Assembly: GCF_001653235.2 (NCBI RefSeq)
Contig: NC_035792.1
Location: 5,270,001 to 5,334,000, forward strand
DNA from: Pochonia chlamydosporia 170
Lineage: Eukaryota; Ascomycota; Sordariomycetes; Hypocreales; Clavicipitaceae
Reading direction: 5' to 3'
DNA: 64,000 nt
Shown: positions 1 to 12,019 of the stretch, one piece after another
Layout: every line of letters starts with the position of its first letter
Position numbering within the stretch: position 1 is the first letter of the stretch
Notes under the pieces: generated by a model
What the model was told of the DNA's origin: nothing
The model's input: the letters and a program-made list of their open reading frames with translations, nothing else
Database searches by the model: none
Program-made: the position numbers and the translations under genes

Positions 1-693
1 GAGACGCCGTATGTGATAGCCATATAGGTACAGACCATTGAATAGGAGAAAGCATGTCCACCGGTAATCAGACCATCACCTGCAGACTTTCAGATGACAC
101 AAAGGAGCACCTCTTGTCTGACAGAGGTATTCTGTTGCACAAATTCAGCTTCCTGTCCCCACAGTCTTACTGTTACGTAGATGGCGGACAGTATTTGGCT
201 ATGATATGCTTGCACCCTTTTTTGTTCTTATTTGGCGAACCCAAGCCAGAAATTTTTACCTGCCAACCGTTAAGTTTCTCATTGATGAAGTTTCTTTCCT
301 TCTGTTGGTCGAAATGAGTCTGTTGACAATTTTTCAAGACTGTCCCACTGAGGCAACTAATTTTGTGCAGGACAGAGGTCAGAAGCGTTGCTTGGGAATG
401 AGGACTAGGGTGCTGTTTGTCTTTTGGCGAGACGGTGCGTGAGACAAAAGCCAAGGCCAAGCGAAGTGCAGGATGGAAAGTCGCGTGTATATACTGTTGG
501 TCGCACCCTTTCACAGCCGCAACAATTTTTTCTCACAACATCAGTATAATTTTTACAGGCATTTAATACATGGGAAGCCCAACGCTGTATCTTCCGGGAC
601 GATTGTCAAGTACATACTCCTCGCTAGTTTTCCTGCTTTGATATCGGCACGTTGTGGCTTTGGCAACTTGGGCCTGCTGTTACAGCCGCGACA
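1..693. other. No supported gene
   Basis: Short open frames exist on both strands, but none shows a recognisable domain or splice structure. The last part may hold the promoter and 5' UTR of the 2EXR gene that starts at 694. Confidence 0.4.
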
Positions 694-1648
694 ATGGCAA
701 CAACTCCGCAGCCCCCTCCATTCAACAATGAAAATGCTTTTAAGGAGCTCACCCGTATCATCAAAGATGGGTTTAAAAGCTTAGAGCAGATGATCAGTCA
801 GCTCGATTCGAATGAGCATGCTGAACGTGACAATAAGGGTAAGTGACTTGCACAAACATTACCCTCGCATCAGCCTTCACTGCCATAACGTTGGCTGAAC
901 CTCTCTTCTAGCTACGGACTCGAAAGCTGAGCCATCTGAGGTTACTGACCAAATGGATATGGCTGAGCTATCGAATATTGCGATTTCACACGTACACGAA
1001 CAGCCTAAACCCTTCCGCTTCAATGAGCTACCGCTCGAGTTGCGTTTAGAAATCTGGAAGATGGCGATGCCAAGCAAGCGCATTTTTGAACCGTGGGTTA
1101 TGCTCCGGCAACCACATGCTCGATACCAGCTCAACCCGGAAGATCCACCGCTTGTGAAGCTGAAAAGGAAACACCCACCGCCTGCGTTGCGGGCTGTATG
1201 TCATGAGTGTCGGCGGGCCAGCGACATGGTCGGTGGCTTCAAGTTCGGGCGTGCAGGTAATAGACGCCAAGGGTGCTGGTTTAATTACTACAATGATATT
1301 GTTTTTATCGACCCCAATATGATGGATAATGTGCATCACATGGACCTGAGATGTGTGAGCACTCTAGGGTTTGTCCACTTAGAATTCAAGACCGAGTAGG
1401 GTTGTAGAGAGATTCTCGAAATGGCTGTTCAGGACTCACCGAATTGTCGGACCGTCGTGTTCTATTTCGATCAGGAGAGCTACCCGATTTTGGGTACCGC
1501 AAAGTTTGATCGACTATCAGACAGCGACTTAGTTGGTAACTATGAATTTTCTGGACGATTTGGCCTCCCAACCGGAGTAGCTGACTGGGGACATCTCCGG
1601 CAAGCTGTGTGCAATATTTGGGACGAGCATCTGATCCAACTACGATGA
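694..1648 (+). pseudogene. 2EXR-domain protein gene with one in-frame TAG
   Basis: Two exons are visible. Exon 1 (694-838) starts at an ATG in good context (ACAATGG). A GTAAGT donor at 839 and a CTAG acceptor at 908-911 remove a 73-bp intron, and exon 2 continues in frame. The spliced product has a hydrophilic N-terminus of about 90 residues, then FRFNELPLELRLEIWKMAM, the signature of the fungal 2EXR (F-box-like) family, then the usual Cys/Arg segment and an aromatic block (CWFNYYNDIVFIDP). The frame hits TAG at 1397-1399 but then stays open in the same frame for another 83 codons to TGA at 1646-1648. The sense codon before mutation may have been CAG. Either the protein is a 2EXR protein ending early at 1399, or this is a pseudogene with a single nonsense mutation; I favour the second. 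2EXR proteins have no established biochemical role and often occur in families in accessory regions. Confidence 0.6.
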
Positions 1649-1985
1649 GACAAGGCTTTGATGCCGTCTCTCGTTGGCTTTGAAGTGATAGGTAGACAGC
1701 GCTTGCGTTGACCAATCGGCCCTGTACTTAAAAATAGTGGTGGTTGGAGTCGCAGAGTCGTACACCAGAGAAATCGTACAATTAAAACGTACGCTCGTGT
1801 AACTGGCATAGTCCTGTTTGTATTTAAATCGCCAAATAAATAAAAGATAACAAAGGTCCACTTTAAGCAGGGTACTGCACACTGGCCTCGTAATGTGTCC
1901 ATTTCTCTTGCTTCTTGCACTACGTCTTGTATTTCGAACCCAGTAGACTCAAGCTCCTCCTCTTGCCTTGGAAGAAGCTCAATGC
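1649..1985. other. Intergenic, no gene seen
   Basis: Immediate downstream flank of the 2EXR gene. AT-rich stretches around 1810-1850 could include its polyadenylation region, but no defined signal can be assigned. Confidence 0.3.
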
Positions 1986-2172
1986 CCACTGAAGGCTCTT
2001 AGGAAACGAGGAAACAGCTGTGGGCAGCCATCTGTGACAGACAGCGGGCCTCTGGGGACGCAGGGCTTGCCATCCGCCGTGGACAGCAGCGGGGAGCTCT
2101 CCATCCACTGGGGACAGCGGCAGGGGTCTTGCCATCCGCCGTGGACAGCTGCGGGCACTCGCCATCCACTGA
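1986..2172. repeat. Imperfect GC-rich tandem repeat
   Basis: Blocks built on the words GCCATCCGCCGTGGACAGC and CCATCCACTGGGGACAGC recur several times, with variants ending in CATCCACTGAGG. Open frames over this block on both strands are repeat artefacts. Confidence 0.55.
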
Positions 2173-2320
2173 GGACTATGGATGGTAGAGTACGATCATT
2201 CAGACATCCTTACTAGGCTCCTTCAACGTGAAAGTTTCACATGTCCCCCACAAGGCTGCGATCTAATGCGCGCAGCCGAGACGACTAGGCGCAGGACCGA
2301 CTAGGTCTGTTTGGTGGCAG

Positions 2321-2602
2321 AAGCATGTGGAGAGCAGTCTGCGGAGAGTAATCTGTAGGCAGCAGTCTGTGGAGAGCAGTCTGTGGGCAGAAGTCTGTGG
2401 ACAGCAATCTGTAGGCAGCAGTCTGTGGGCAGCAATCTCTGGAGAGCAGTCTGTGGGCAGAGGTCTGTGGGCAGACGCTGATTCCTGGGACGCTCAAGGC
2501 CTGGGACGCTGATTCCTGGGACACTCATGCCTGGGACGCTCAAGGCCTGAGGACAGCAAACTGTGGGCAGAAGTCTGTGGAGAGCAGTCTGGTGGCAGCA
2601 GG
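2321..2602. repeat. 14-bp minisatellite, AGCAGTCTGTGGGC
   Basis: About eleven consecutive 14-bp units (AGCAGTCTGTGGGC and variants such as AGAAGTCTGTGGAC or AGCAATCTGTAGGC) run from 2321 to about 2474. About 80 bp of a second motif (CTGATTCCTGGGACGCTCAAG and variants) follows, then three more 14-bp units to about 2602. Frames on either strand translate into Cys/Ser/Gln-rich low-complexity peptides and are not genes. Confidence 0.85.
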
Positions 2603-4735
2603 AACGACTGGTCCTAGAGACGACTGGTCCTGGAGACGACAGTTGTGAGAACCCAATTCTTCGATCTGTGATCTAAGTTTCGCGGGAATCAACCTCGAAA
2701 AGACAAGGATTTTAGATCTAATATCTAAGATCGAAATCCGAAGAAACCAATGGACCAGGTTTGCCGCGCGGGTAAATTAGCGAATGCTATAGCGGCATTT
2801 AATTGGCCGTGTCCCTGGGGCAAAGCGGCCAGTGGCTGTTGGCCAAGTACACGAGAAGCATACAGCATGCGCCTGAACGAAACCGCACTAACTACAATTT
2901 TTTGACAGCATACTTTGGACAGCATACTTTGGACAGCATGAATTTCGGGGCAGCAGCCACGAGACAGCAGCGTGCACTGGTTAGCATACTGCATCCTGTC
3001 CTGTTAATCGGGACGGCATGTCCTTGCCTTCCACAGTTGACTGCCACTCATCGGCTAGTAAGTTAACCGACTGTGCCATACTACCCGCAAGGCAAATTGG
3101 CAAGCCCGTATACTATTGGAGCCTGAGGTCGAAGATTTGCACCAGCAAAATCAGGAAATAACCTTGGCATCGAGGAAATAGGCTTATATCTTATATACTA
3201 CGATAGTCTGCATAGAAGCCAGTTCTGGCTTCAGCCAAATTTTGATCCACCCACAACTGCCCCAGGGGAACAGGACATGTTTAATACAATTCATCTTGGC
3301 TTATTCTGGCTGAGCATAGATCTTGAATAGGAGCAGTTCCGACCCGGAGCATATCGCTGGTGATCTGGTGTAGGTAGCTAGCGACATCCTTTTGTTGCTC
3401 CAAATGAGTTCCTAATTGAGTCAACAAGAATGGATGCCAAGTTTTGCCCATCTCTACTGAAAGTAGCTTGGAATGTTTTTTCGCCACATAAGAGTGCGTA
3501 TTGGCTACTATCTGCAATCACGTCAATTAGGACAGCGGGTTCCTACCATCCACAATACGCTGTCCCGCACTGGCTAGTATTGGTAGTCCGCTGTCCGATC
3601 GATGCTGTCCCAAATAACGTGCTGGCATTGCACGGAGGTCACATAATGTAGGCTGGCACATGATGCATATCTTGTTTAAGGGGATGTCATTGTCTATTGC
3701 GCTTGCGAGGTCTGCTTCCTCACGTCCCTTTCTATCAACTGTCCACTCACATGTTTGGGCCTATGATGGGCTGGCCTAAATAAATACCCAAACCGAACTG
3801 CTCTAACCAGAATTTCCTGACAGCAGGTTTCTGCTAACAGGAAATATCAGCTGCCAATGAGCCGCCAGCATGTACCAGTGGCGAGCACATTGTTGCTGGC
3901 CCATGCAGGAGGACAGCCACATATTGCCCCTACTGGCTGGATGGACTAATCCGGTGCCCAGTAGGAGCCATCCCAAATACGCCGTCCCGGCGGTGCTAGC
4001 CAGAGTTTTGTGCTGGCACACTTTGGACAGCCATGGATTTTGAGCCAGCAACCAAAGGTTGGCTAGGATCGGTGACTGGCATGTTGGTGCCGCCACTGGA
4101 AATGGCTAGGCCCCGCATACCAGCCCCTGGTCACTCCAGGCGTACACATCGGCCCCCAAACGGCCCCATGGCCCTATGGCACCAAAGGCAACAAGGCGAC
4201 AAAGCCTCTGATGGTTGCAGGATAACCGGGAATGAATTGGGTTGAAAAAGAAACAACAATCTAGTGCCAAAGGTCTATATATACACATCAGCTAGATTCC
4301 CCTCACTTAGAAAAGTGAGGATCTATATCCACTTCCAGATGACCCTTAGCTTGCACCTTCGTGACAGGTTTCACGCCCTGTCAGCTCTGAATAGCAGCGT
4401 CTCACAAGCGGACATCATAAAGGGTCACTTCATCACATTACAACGTGCTGTAACATACTTCGTACAGCGACACAGGAAAGCGTCCTTGTAGATACATCCC
4501 GTTCTAACGAAAGGCCCATAGCGCAGCCCGCAGGGGCGGTCTACTTGTGCCTTGAAACACGAAGTGAGAAATTCCTCCACTCTGACCTCATCGACTCTGA
4601 CACCTATTAATACTTCAGTTAGTCACATCTTACGCCCAGCTCCACCGCCAGCCTTGACCTTCGCACAGCGCTGAGAGGTTGGTGCGTCTTCCCCAAACCC
4701 CCTGTCACCTTCACACCACTCGGGCTCTCGGGCCA
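2603..4735. other. Low-complexity region with recurring GGACAGC words
   Basis: No gene seen. The words GGACAGC/GCTGTCC, CTGGCTAGTAT, GGCCAGTGG and TGCTGGCAC recur on both strands, for example GACAGCATACTTT twice near 2905-2935, GCTGTCCCGCACTGGC near 3560 and GGACAGCCA near 3910 and 4028. This could be a degraded element with iterated terminal motifs, but no TIR pair or target duplication was found. Confidence 0.35.
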
Positions 4736-4742
4736 TCACGCC

Positions 4743-5877
4743 ATGGAATCGACAGCCGAGTGCAAAATCGCCGTGGCGGCACAGGACGTTAACGCTCCTT
4801 CCCCATCTACACGACGACGGTCACGCAAAAGAAAACCGACTGTCACCGTTCGGGGTATGATGCGATCGCCCGAAAGCGCTGGTAGTTCAAACAGTCTTGC
4901 GACGAAGGCTCCAAAACTGACTGATATTGTAGAAGAAGCGACAAGGGAAACAGATAGTATGGAGGATGATAATGGATTGATGCTTGAGAAGTTGTTAGAA
5001 ATGCAAAGTGGCGTACTCGAGGAGCTAAAAGCAATGAAAAAATGTGCGTCCGCGGCAGACCAGAAGGCACTAAGCCCAGTGATGGATAGAAACGTATTGA
5101 AACTGAAACAGAGCTCAGTGTCAGTTTCAATCACTGAAACGGAGGTCTGTTCCGATTTCGTTTCATATGTTTCATATGTTTCATACTTATCCTTCATCTG
5201 GCCGAGAAGCAACGTATGAACACGCTGTAAACTGGATAACTTGACCAATTATCTAGTTACTGAACTTGAATGACAATCGGCGTGACAAAACTCATCCGTG
5301 ATGCCCTTCTTGCGCGGTTTGTCGAGGTCAGGTTTCGCATCGTCGGATTTACAAAGTGGGGCTGACATTTCAAAAGTTCCGAGTCTGAGTTAAGTTCAGC
5401 ATAAAAAGAGCGCTTTAAACAAGTGTGGTGGCATTTCAAAGCCAGATATGGAGATATTAAACCAGAGAATTGAATAGTGACATTTACATTGGGAGTTATG
5501 GCGATATTTATACTATATACTGAAACTTACTGAAACTCTGAAACTGAAACCGCAAGGCGTTTCAGTGAAACGATACAGAGCACAGTTTCATATGATATGA
5601 AACTGTATCTGAAACGTCTATGTTTCTATCCATCACTGACTAAGCCGTGTCGTTGCTGAGCTACAAAGTGTCGTTGGCGAACAGCAAAGCGTCATAGCCG
5701 AGCAGCAGAATATGGTGCAGTCCATGAGAGACGCATTAGAGGAAGAACGAAAGATAACAAGAGGCGTCATAAACGAGTAGCAGAGTCAGATCCGAGAACT
5801 ACACCGAACGCTGGAACAACACCGGGACGAAATACAAGCCGTTAAGACCCAGCGCACGCTATGTCATAATGTCTGAG
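4743..5877 (+). pseudogene. Coiled-coil (LINE ORF1-like) frame split by a MITE
   Basis: The frame starts at ATG 4743 with a basic N-terminus (residues about 20-35, RRRSRKRKP) and an acidic/helical section ending in an EELKAMKK segment. At 5077 it is interrupted by a 562-bp MITE. If the MITE and one copy of the duplicated octamer ACTAAGCC are skipped, the same frame resumes and encodes a Gln/Glu-rich coiled coil (VVAELQSVVGEQQSVIAEQQ and on). It carries one TAG before CAG at about 5780 and stops at TGA near 5875. The layout, a basic tail followed by ELQ..EQQ heptads, resembles the N-terminus of ORF1/gag-like proteins of Tad1-type LINEs. That assignment is from composition only; no CCHC knuckle or reverse transcriptase follows, so the element is a truncated remnant. 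Confidence 0.45.
5077..5638. mobile_element. hAT-type MITE, 562 bp, TSD ACTAAGCC
   Basis: The element begins CAGTGATGGATAGAAAC and ends with its exact inverted complement. It is flanked on both sides by the octamer ACTAAGCC, a perfect 8-bp target duplication typical of hAT transposition. The interior is non-coding and full of TGAAAC/GTTTCA words near both ends (including TTTCATATGTTTCATATG), which probably act as subterminal transposase-binding repeats. No transposase is encoded, so it depends on a relative elsewhere. A second copy lies at 31410-31972. Confidence 0.9.
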
Positions 5878-7628
5878 CAGGCGACATGTTTGTTCCAGAC
5901 GGAGCAGCACACAAAGTAAACCGCAGCCTACTTTGCACCTGGCATCTGTGCAAGCAAGGGTTACAAGGTCCCGATTCAACCCCGATGTAACGACGTTAGT
6001 GGCCAAGAACCAGGACAACACTTCATTTTGAACATGGCAGAGTAAGGACTGTGTACCCAAATGTCTGGTGGGGCAACAAGACCAAGCCCAATGAAGCTAA
6101 TCGGCTGACTCCATAAATCGGCTGGGCGTGAACCGCAACCACTATGGAATTAGAAGAAGTTGAAGCACCCGTGCCCACAGGCAGAGACGAGGGCAAGTGT
6201 GCCTCCACTGCGAGGTACGAGGGAGGAGTGGCTCCATTCTGACGCCGTTCACAAGCGCATCGAGACAACGTCTCAACTACAATTTGCATGCGGTACGTCT
6301 ACCTGCTGCGCTAGTACGGAAAGTCAACACCATTTACGCAACTGTCAACAAATATACAAAGGCAAGCCTCAGAAACGCACGATTAGGAATCGGAACCGTA
6401 AGATGCTCGAATATGACCTAACTTGTTGGGTGCTTTCATCTAACTCTGGCCCTTTAATTGCCAGAACCCCAGCCAAGACTGGAACAGCTGTACATTTGCT
6501 TTACTCATTAGTCTTTATCGCTTTGAGCAATACAAATGCTGTGCTGAACTATTACTTGTTTCTTTACGACAAGCAGCCGCAGAGTAGGTTCATCCTCGTA
6601 AGTGTCTGGGCCATCGCCTTGTACATTCTGACACTGCCTACCACATTTCCATGGATTACCTCTCTGAGGCAGTTTCATCACGTTGTTTCCTCAGCTTGAT
6701 ATTTAGGACACAATCAGTAGTATGCATTGATGGGGGTTTCGCTGCGCGTCATTTACACATGCCAAATGACGCTATTGGCTGAACAAAGCCGTTCCCGGGC
6801 TCCGGTAAGCTCCTTCCATTACTCGGGCCACGCCCCCACTTTTTTGGTTCCGCCTTCGCCTGGCAGTTGGAAATCCTCTATTTGGCCTCCTTTGTACACG
6901 TCTTCTCAAGTCAAACCCGGATACCTGTAATCATATGAGGAATCGACTCTTCAAAATAATCGATATTGCTTGGTTCTGTGTCTTTAGCGTAGACCCGACA
7001 AAAAGGCAAATCCCATATCCATTCAGACTGAGAACTAGTCAGCGTGTTGGAAAAGAACTTGGGGCCCACCATAATTACCATAAAATCTTTTATTAGTTAC
7101 ATCAGAGATACCCACGGCCGTGTCCATCCTCTGACTCGGCCTTGCTATGACGAGAGTAGACGCGTATGTGTTGACAAATAGTGTGGCTAATCACCGAAAT
7201 AATAAGCCAGCAGGCACTTCGGTTCCAAACAAAGCCCTCGAGCATCATCACTTTACCCAACCTAGCATCTGAGCCAGGTTGTCTCTTATTCATTTAGGAT
7301 ATTGGAACAGGGTTTGGCTAAAGAGTTGCACGGCTCGGCAACAACCCTTATCCATCACAGGGAGTGCCACAGTAAGGACAGATACGGCCTGGGATTACCC
7401 AAACCTCCTTACCATCAAAAGCACAAGTCGGACATCTGGTGCCAGGGACCTATGGGTGTGTCAACGCCTCATGTGTGATACGTTTATGATGGCCACTAAC
7501 CGTTGCCCTTGGTATAGGTAAGCCCGCAATGTCGGCCAAAAACATGTAATATTTAGAGTCACAAGCTAGGGTTAGCTGGATAGTAGATGTAGATCCTTGA
7601 TAATTCTCTTGTAGTGGCTGAGGTGGGC
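5878..7628. other. No supported gene
   Basis: A 179-codon open frame at 6160-6699 has a hydrophobic second half. It shows no family motif and no splice pattern, so I do not call it. The octamer AGGTGGGC at 7621-7628 is the left target duplication of the following hAT. Confidence 0.35.
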
Positions 7629-7639
7629 CAGGGATGGAC

Positions 7640-7895
7640 ATCTTACGAATCTATCGAATCGAACGCCAAGCCTTGGCGTTCGAGTCGAATGTGGCCCCTC
7701 TAGATTCGAATCGAATCGTACACACCTTCCGCAGATTCGCATCGAATCGAATGCATGAATTTTCTCGTCTCGTAGATTCGAATCGAATCGAACGTGTCTC
7801 CTATAGATTCGGATGGAATCGAATGTGTCGTCAGTAGATTCGATGTTAATCGAATGCCAAGACTTGATCGAATTCGATTCGAATTCGATCGAACG
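7640..7895. repeat. Left subterminal repeats, GATTCGAATCGAATCG
   Basis: At least six imperfect copies of ATTCGAATCGAATCGAA, in both orientations, lie within 250 bp of the left TIR. Subterminal repeats of this kind serve as transposase-binding sites in hAT elements such as Ac; that role here is inferred. Confidence 0.75.
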
Positions 7896-8023
7896 GTCGG
7901 GCATTTCCGTTCCACGTGGGAAACCTCAAGGACTAGTCCAAACGAAGGCGGAAAAACGTCACGAGGACATGGTCACTTTATACGAGACGTCGCGGAACAC
8001 AAGTCAATTAGGTACTAAGCATA

Positions 8024-10637
8024 TTAAATGTCACCCGTCCCCTTGAGCGACACAAGGATGTCAGCCCAGGTATCTTCACTGAGGCTAAGAAGCGGCAATG
8101 AAGGTGTGTAGATCCCAGCTTTACTCCATGATCGAATGCATTGAGCCATCGCCACTATTTCCCTCCTCAGTCGGCTCCGCAATGGCACCATCATACGTCC
8201 AGAGCTGCTAAACGTCCTCTCGCTCTCCGCGGAAGACGATGGAATAGTCAGCATATCAACTGCCATTAGAGACAGTCGCGGGTACCGGTGGCCGTTAATT
8301 TTCCACCAGTCAATCGGCCTGCTTCTGTAGTGGTGACTGTTTACAACATCCTCAGCGCAGTACCGAGCATATTCATCGTCAGCCATCGCTCCCGCTGCCG
8401 ACTGTTTTGTCTTTCGGGTGCTCTTGCCCCCGCGTGAGGACGCTGCAAAGGGCGAAGTCTGCGTACCTGGTGGGCCAGCTACACTCCTTGCAAGCCTCCG
8501 CTCGATGTAATCCATCGAGGCCCCGTCAGTCGAAGCGAACACCTCACAGCCAACTTCGCGCTCCTTATACTTCTCCCAGATCTCCAACAGTTTTTCTTCG
8601 TACTCCGATCGCCAAGTCTTGGTCTTACGGGATGGTACCCGAGACCAAAGTCGATCTAGAAGACGCCATTTCTTCGCCGGGTTGAAAACAACAGCGCCTA
8701 CATAGGCGGCGCTAGTCAGACGGTTGTAGTATTTATGCAACTTCTTCCATCCAAGCCTGATAAAGACCTTGAGCAATTTCCGAGTTTTGTTGTCAAGGCC
8801 GTCGAAGATGGCAACTTCGACATCCCTCTTCTCCTTGCTCACTGGATCCTCAACCTCTTCCAATATTGTACCTTCAATGGCGCTTTCAAGGTGATCAAGG
8901 AGGATCTCGAAGACAGGGAAGTATTCATCGAAACTTCCACAAGTGGACCTCGCTCCGGGAATACCGCTTCCCTGAAGTTACTTTGTGGCGATTTCGAATG
9001 GTTTCAGAAGCTTGACAAGTATCTCGATGACCTTCCAGTCATACGCACTTAACCGGTACTGTAGAACTGCTGGCTTCGTGTTCTCGCTAGCGCTCTCCGT
9101 CTCCCACCGGTTCTGAACGTCGTTGAAAAAGGTATTGAGCACCGGCCGGAGAAGGGCTCTCTCCATCATACGCATGTCCGAGTCCCACCTGGTGGCGTTG
9201 TTAAAGACCCAGTGGAGCGTGGATTCCTTGCCGGATTCCTTACGTTGAGACTGACGAAACTGCTCATAGAGTTGTGGACTTGCTCGCAGCTGAAGCCCGA
9301 TGTTATGAAGCATTCCCGGCGCGCCATACTGGCCATACTCCCTAAAACTAGTCGCGTTTATCTCCTCTGGAGCCGGGTGGGACGACATGAAGTCTTCGTC
9401 TGGGTGTATGACAGCATCGGCTTGCATCTTCTCGTCCTCGTTGTCCATCTCTCCATCCAGAACCTCGTCGATAGCGTGATCAATCTGCTGCTCATCCTCA
9501 TCCTGGTCGTCGCCATCCGCTGCTACAATTGCAGCAAAATTCTCCCGCTTCGACCCGTAGAGCAGAGCCCGCACGCAGAGGTTGAAGATATGCGGGGCGC
9601 AGCGAATCCGTCGCTCTTCGGGAGAGACGTTGTGTTCGAAGGCAAGATCTTCCATGCAGGTGTTGTTGTTAGCAGCATTGTCGAGTGTGAAGTACCCTAG
9701 CTTGTCAGGGTCGTTGATCTGCCAGAATGCGAGCGTATCAGCGACCTCGTCGGCAAGCGATACGCCGTCGTGTCTGCCCGAGAGAGGTCGAAGCCCAAGG
9801 AGAATTCGGTGTTGAACGAAACTATGGTCGATGAATTGAGCGTTGATCCCGAGGAATGAAGCATACGACTTGGATGTCCAACCGTCGAAGGAGAAATGGA
9901 TTTGGGATCGAGCGCTACGCAACACTTCGGTCACCGGACCCACTGCGCCACTATACTCAGATTCGAGCATGCGAAGACCCTTCTTCGCAGAGGGAATATG
10001 GGCCGCATCAAGTAGCGGATTGCCGTAGAGAAGGATGCGTTGGAACCGCTCGGTATTGACGATGTCGAACGGCAAATTATGGTACGTAATCCAGTCGAGG
10101 AGGAGAATCCGAAGCCCTTTGCTGCTGAATCTTCCACGCAACTTGCCGAGAAGAAACTGGTCGTGAGGGTTATTAACGTCGGCGTCGATGAAGTGGGTGA
10201 TTTTCTGGTGATCTAGAGATGAAGCCCCCATGCCGCGGGCAACTTCGTTTGGGGCCTGCCAAATGAGAACTCATGTTGTCAAGCTGTGCTCGAGAGGCAC
10301 AAGCATGGCCCGCACTTACCAGAATCCCGTGGGCTTGGCGAAGGTGCTTCTTGATGGCGGCCCCGGTCGAGCAGACGAAGCAGAAGTCTGACTTCTTCTT
10401 AAAGCCTCGGGCGAAGCAGTCCGCACAGATCCACTTCAGCTTATTGCCCTGGCGCGAGGTGGAACGGTCCTCAACACGATACCCAAATTGCTGCCACCAG
10501 GCCCTCGTGTCCTGACCGCCAGTATAACGCTCGAATCCCGGCCATTTCGCCCACTCCTGACGGCCCCAGAGTGTCCAATCAGCCTTGACAAAGTCGGCGG
10601 CCGTCCCGCGAGGACGGGGCGATGGCGTTGTTGGCAA
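8024..10637 (-). pseudogene. hAT transposase with a single internal TAA
   Basis: On the minus strand, exon 10637-10312 encodes a BED-type finger region (WICADCF, CFVCSTG, then KKHLRQAHG). A 64-bp intron (donor GTAAGT, acceptor TTGGCAG) joins it in frame to the second exon. That exon has the hAT RNase H-fold motifs FSFDGWTSK and GYFTLDNAANNNT, and the frame runs to TAA at 8978-8980 after KPFEIATK. It then continues open in the same frame to 8024. The downstream part contains the C-terminal dimerisation block (DWWKINGHRYPRLSLMAVD, then SSSAESERTFSSSGR with the catalytic Glu). Thus one nonsense codon, plausibly CAA to TAA, is the only lesion seen in this stretch. The N-terminus is not fully resolved: the frame meets TGA just upstream, and a further exon starting at ATG 10857 (MDEYTLSLSETWM) is likely, joined by an intron I could not place. 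Confidence 0.8.
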
Positions 10638-12019
10638 TGAGGTTCCTGAAGACGAAGCGAGTGGTGTGAAGACGAGAGCTCAACTCGCTCCATTGAGCCT
10701 GGCTGATTCGACGGGGAAGGGATCGCAGAGAATATTTCGGAGGACATCGTGGCGATATTGGGTAGTCGAGCAAATCGGTTCTACGGATCGAGCGAGCTTG
10801 GCCAGGATGTTGGAACTCATCCAGGTTTCGCTGAGGCTCAACGTATACTCATCCATGGTTGCAAAGGAAAGTACGGCGGCACGCGTGTGAACACGCGGTT
10901 TGGCGTTCAACGCGAAAGGGGGGGGAGAAAAAAAGAAAGAAAGAAAACATAAGGTCGCCAACTCCGTTGAAGGGGGCCAAGTCCTGTACGAGTGAAGAAG
11001 CATCACTTGGTGGCGCAAGTGACTACGCTATGGCTGTCCAACCATTGGTGCTCAAAGATCCTGTGGTGCTTTCACACAATAACACGATTGCTGGTGGCGA
11101 CCAGTCAATTAAAGAGGGCTGTCGCTCAAGAGCTCCCATTGGCTTGAGTGAGCGCATTGCACAGACCACCGAGGCTCATCCATGTTGTGCATAAGCCACG
11201 AAAGATCGATAAAGTTGCTCGTACATCCGTTGAGGAGGGCAGGTGGGTTTCGGCACATGTCCCTGTCACAAAGAGGTGGATGAACATCGGGACAATAATT
11301 ACCCAATTTGCTCCACTTTGATCCTGTAGGCTTAGGGAGCGGCGTAAGTTTCCATGGATTTGGGTCTGACCCGTTGTTCACGACCGTACGGGTCAATTCA
11401 ACATGGGGATGGTTTACGAGATTCCAAGTTCGAAATGCTTGTCCAGTCGTACCAAAATGGGTACCAATGGGATTCACGCGGTGGGAGAGATCTAAAGGGA
11501 TTTAGTCTTGTTGATGGTTAACATCTACCCTGCCAAAACTGGCATGTATTTGCAGGTTTACTGTCGAGCTTGCTACAGAGAGAGACACCTACCCTATATG
11601 ACGTAGCTAGTGGATACCAGGGCACTCACCTATGCTATAATGGTGAGATAAGTATCATCTAAACATCTCTGGTCACATTTCATTCCTCCAGGGCATCGTT
11701 TTCCAGCCTCTTCCACACACCAAATAGTTGTCTTGGAAAATTAGAAATAACCTCTATGCAATAGATCGGTGTTGAAGTTTAGTGAATCAACCATTTATGG
11801 GCTACTAATGAGATGATTGCTGCAGTTGCAAGATACCTGTATTCGCACGCAAGTGTCAGAGAGGAGATACGTGCCTACTAACATATCTTAGCACCAAATA
11901 CAATACCCTGAAGCAGGATATCAATCACGCCTTATCGCGTCCGATCGTGCCACAGGCTTGTTGAGGCGTCCCATCCAGTCACGCTGAACGAGCCCCTGAC
12001 CAATTTCAGCAAACCAGGA

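Noticed and set aside
2285..2543. Cys/Pro-rich peptides in overlapping frames
   Set aside because: Translations of the 14-bp minisatellite in different frames.
2321..2602. CRISPR-like array
   Set aside because: The 14-bp units are contiguous, without unique spacers, in a eukaryotic context.
4843..5248. Minus-strand frame over the LINE-like relic and MITE
   Set aside because: It crosses the MITE boundary, and its C-terminal half is TIR sequence translated backwards.
6160..6699. Possible small membrane protein
   Set aside because: Hydrophobic second half only. The first half is compositionally odd, and there is no start context, splice pattern or family motif.
7634..8046. Arg/Ile/Ser-rich open frames on both strands
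   Set aside because: Produced by the TCGAATCG subterminal array of the hAT.
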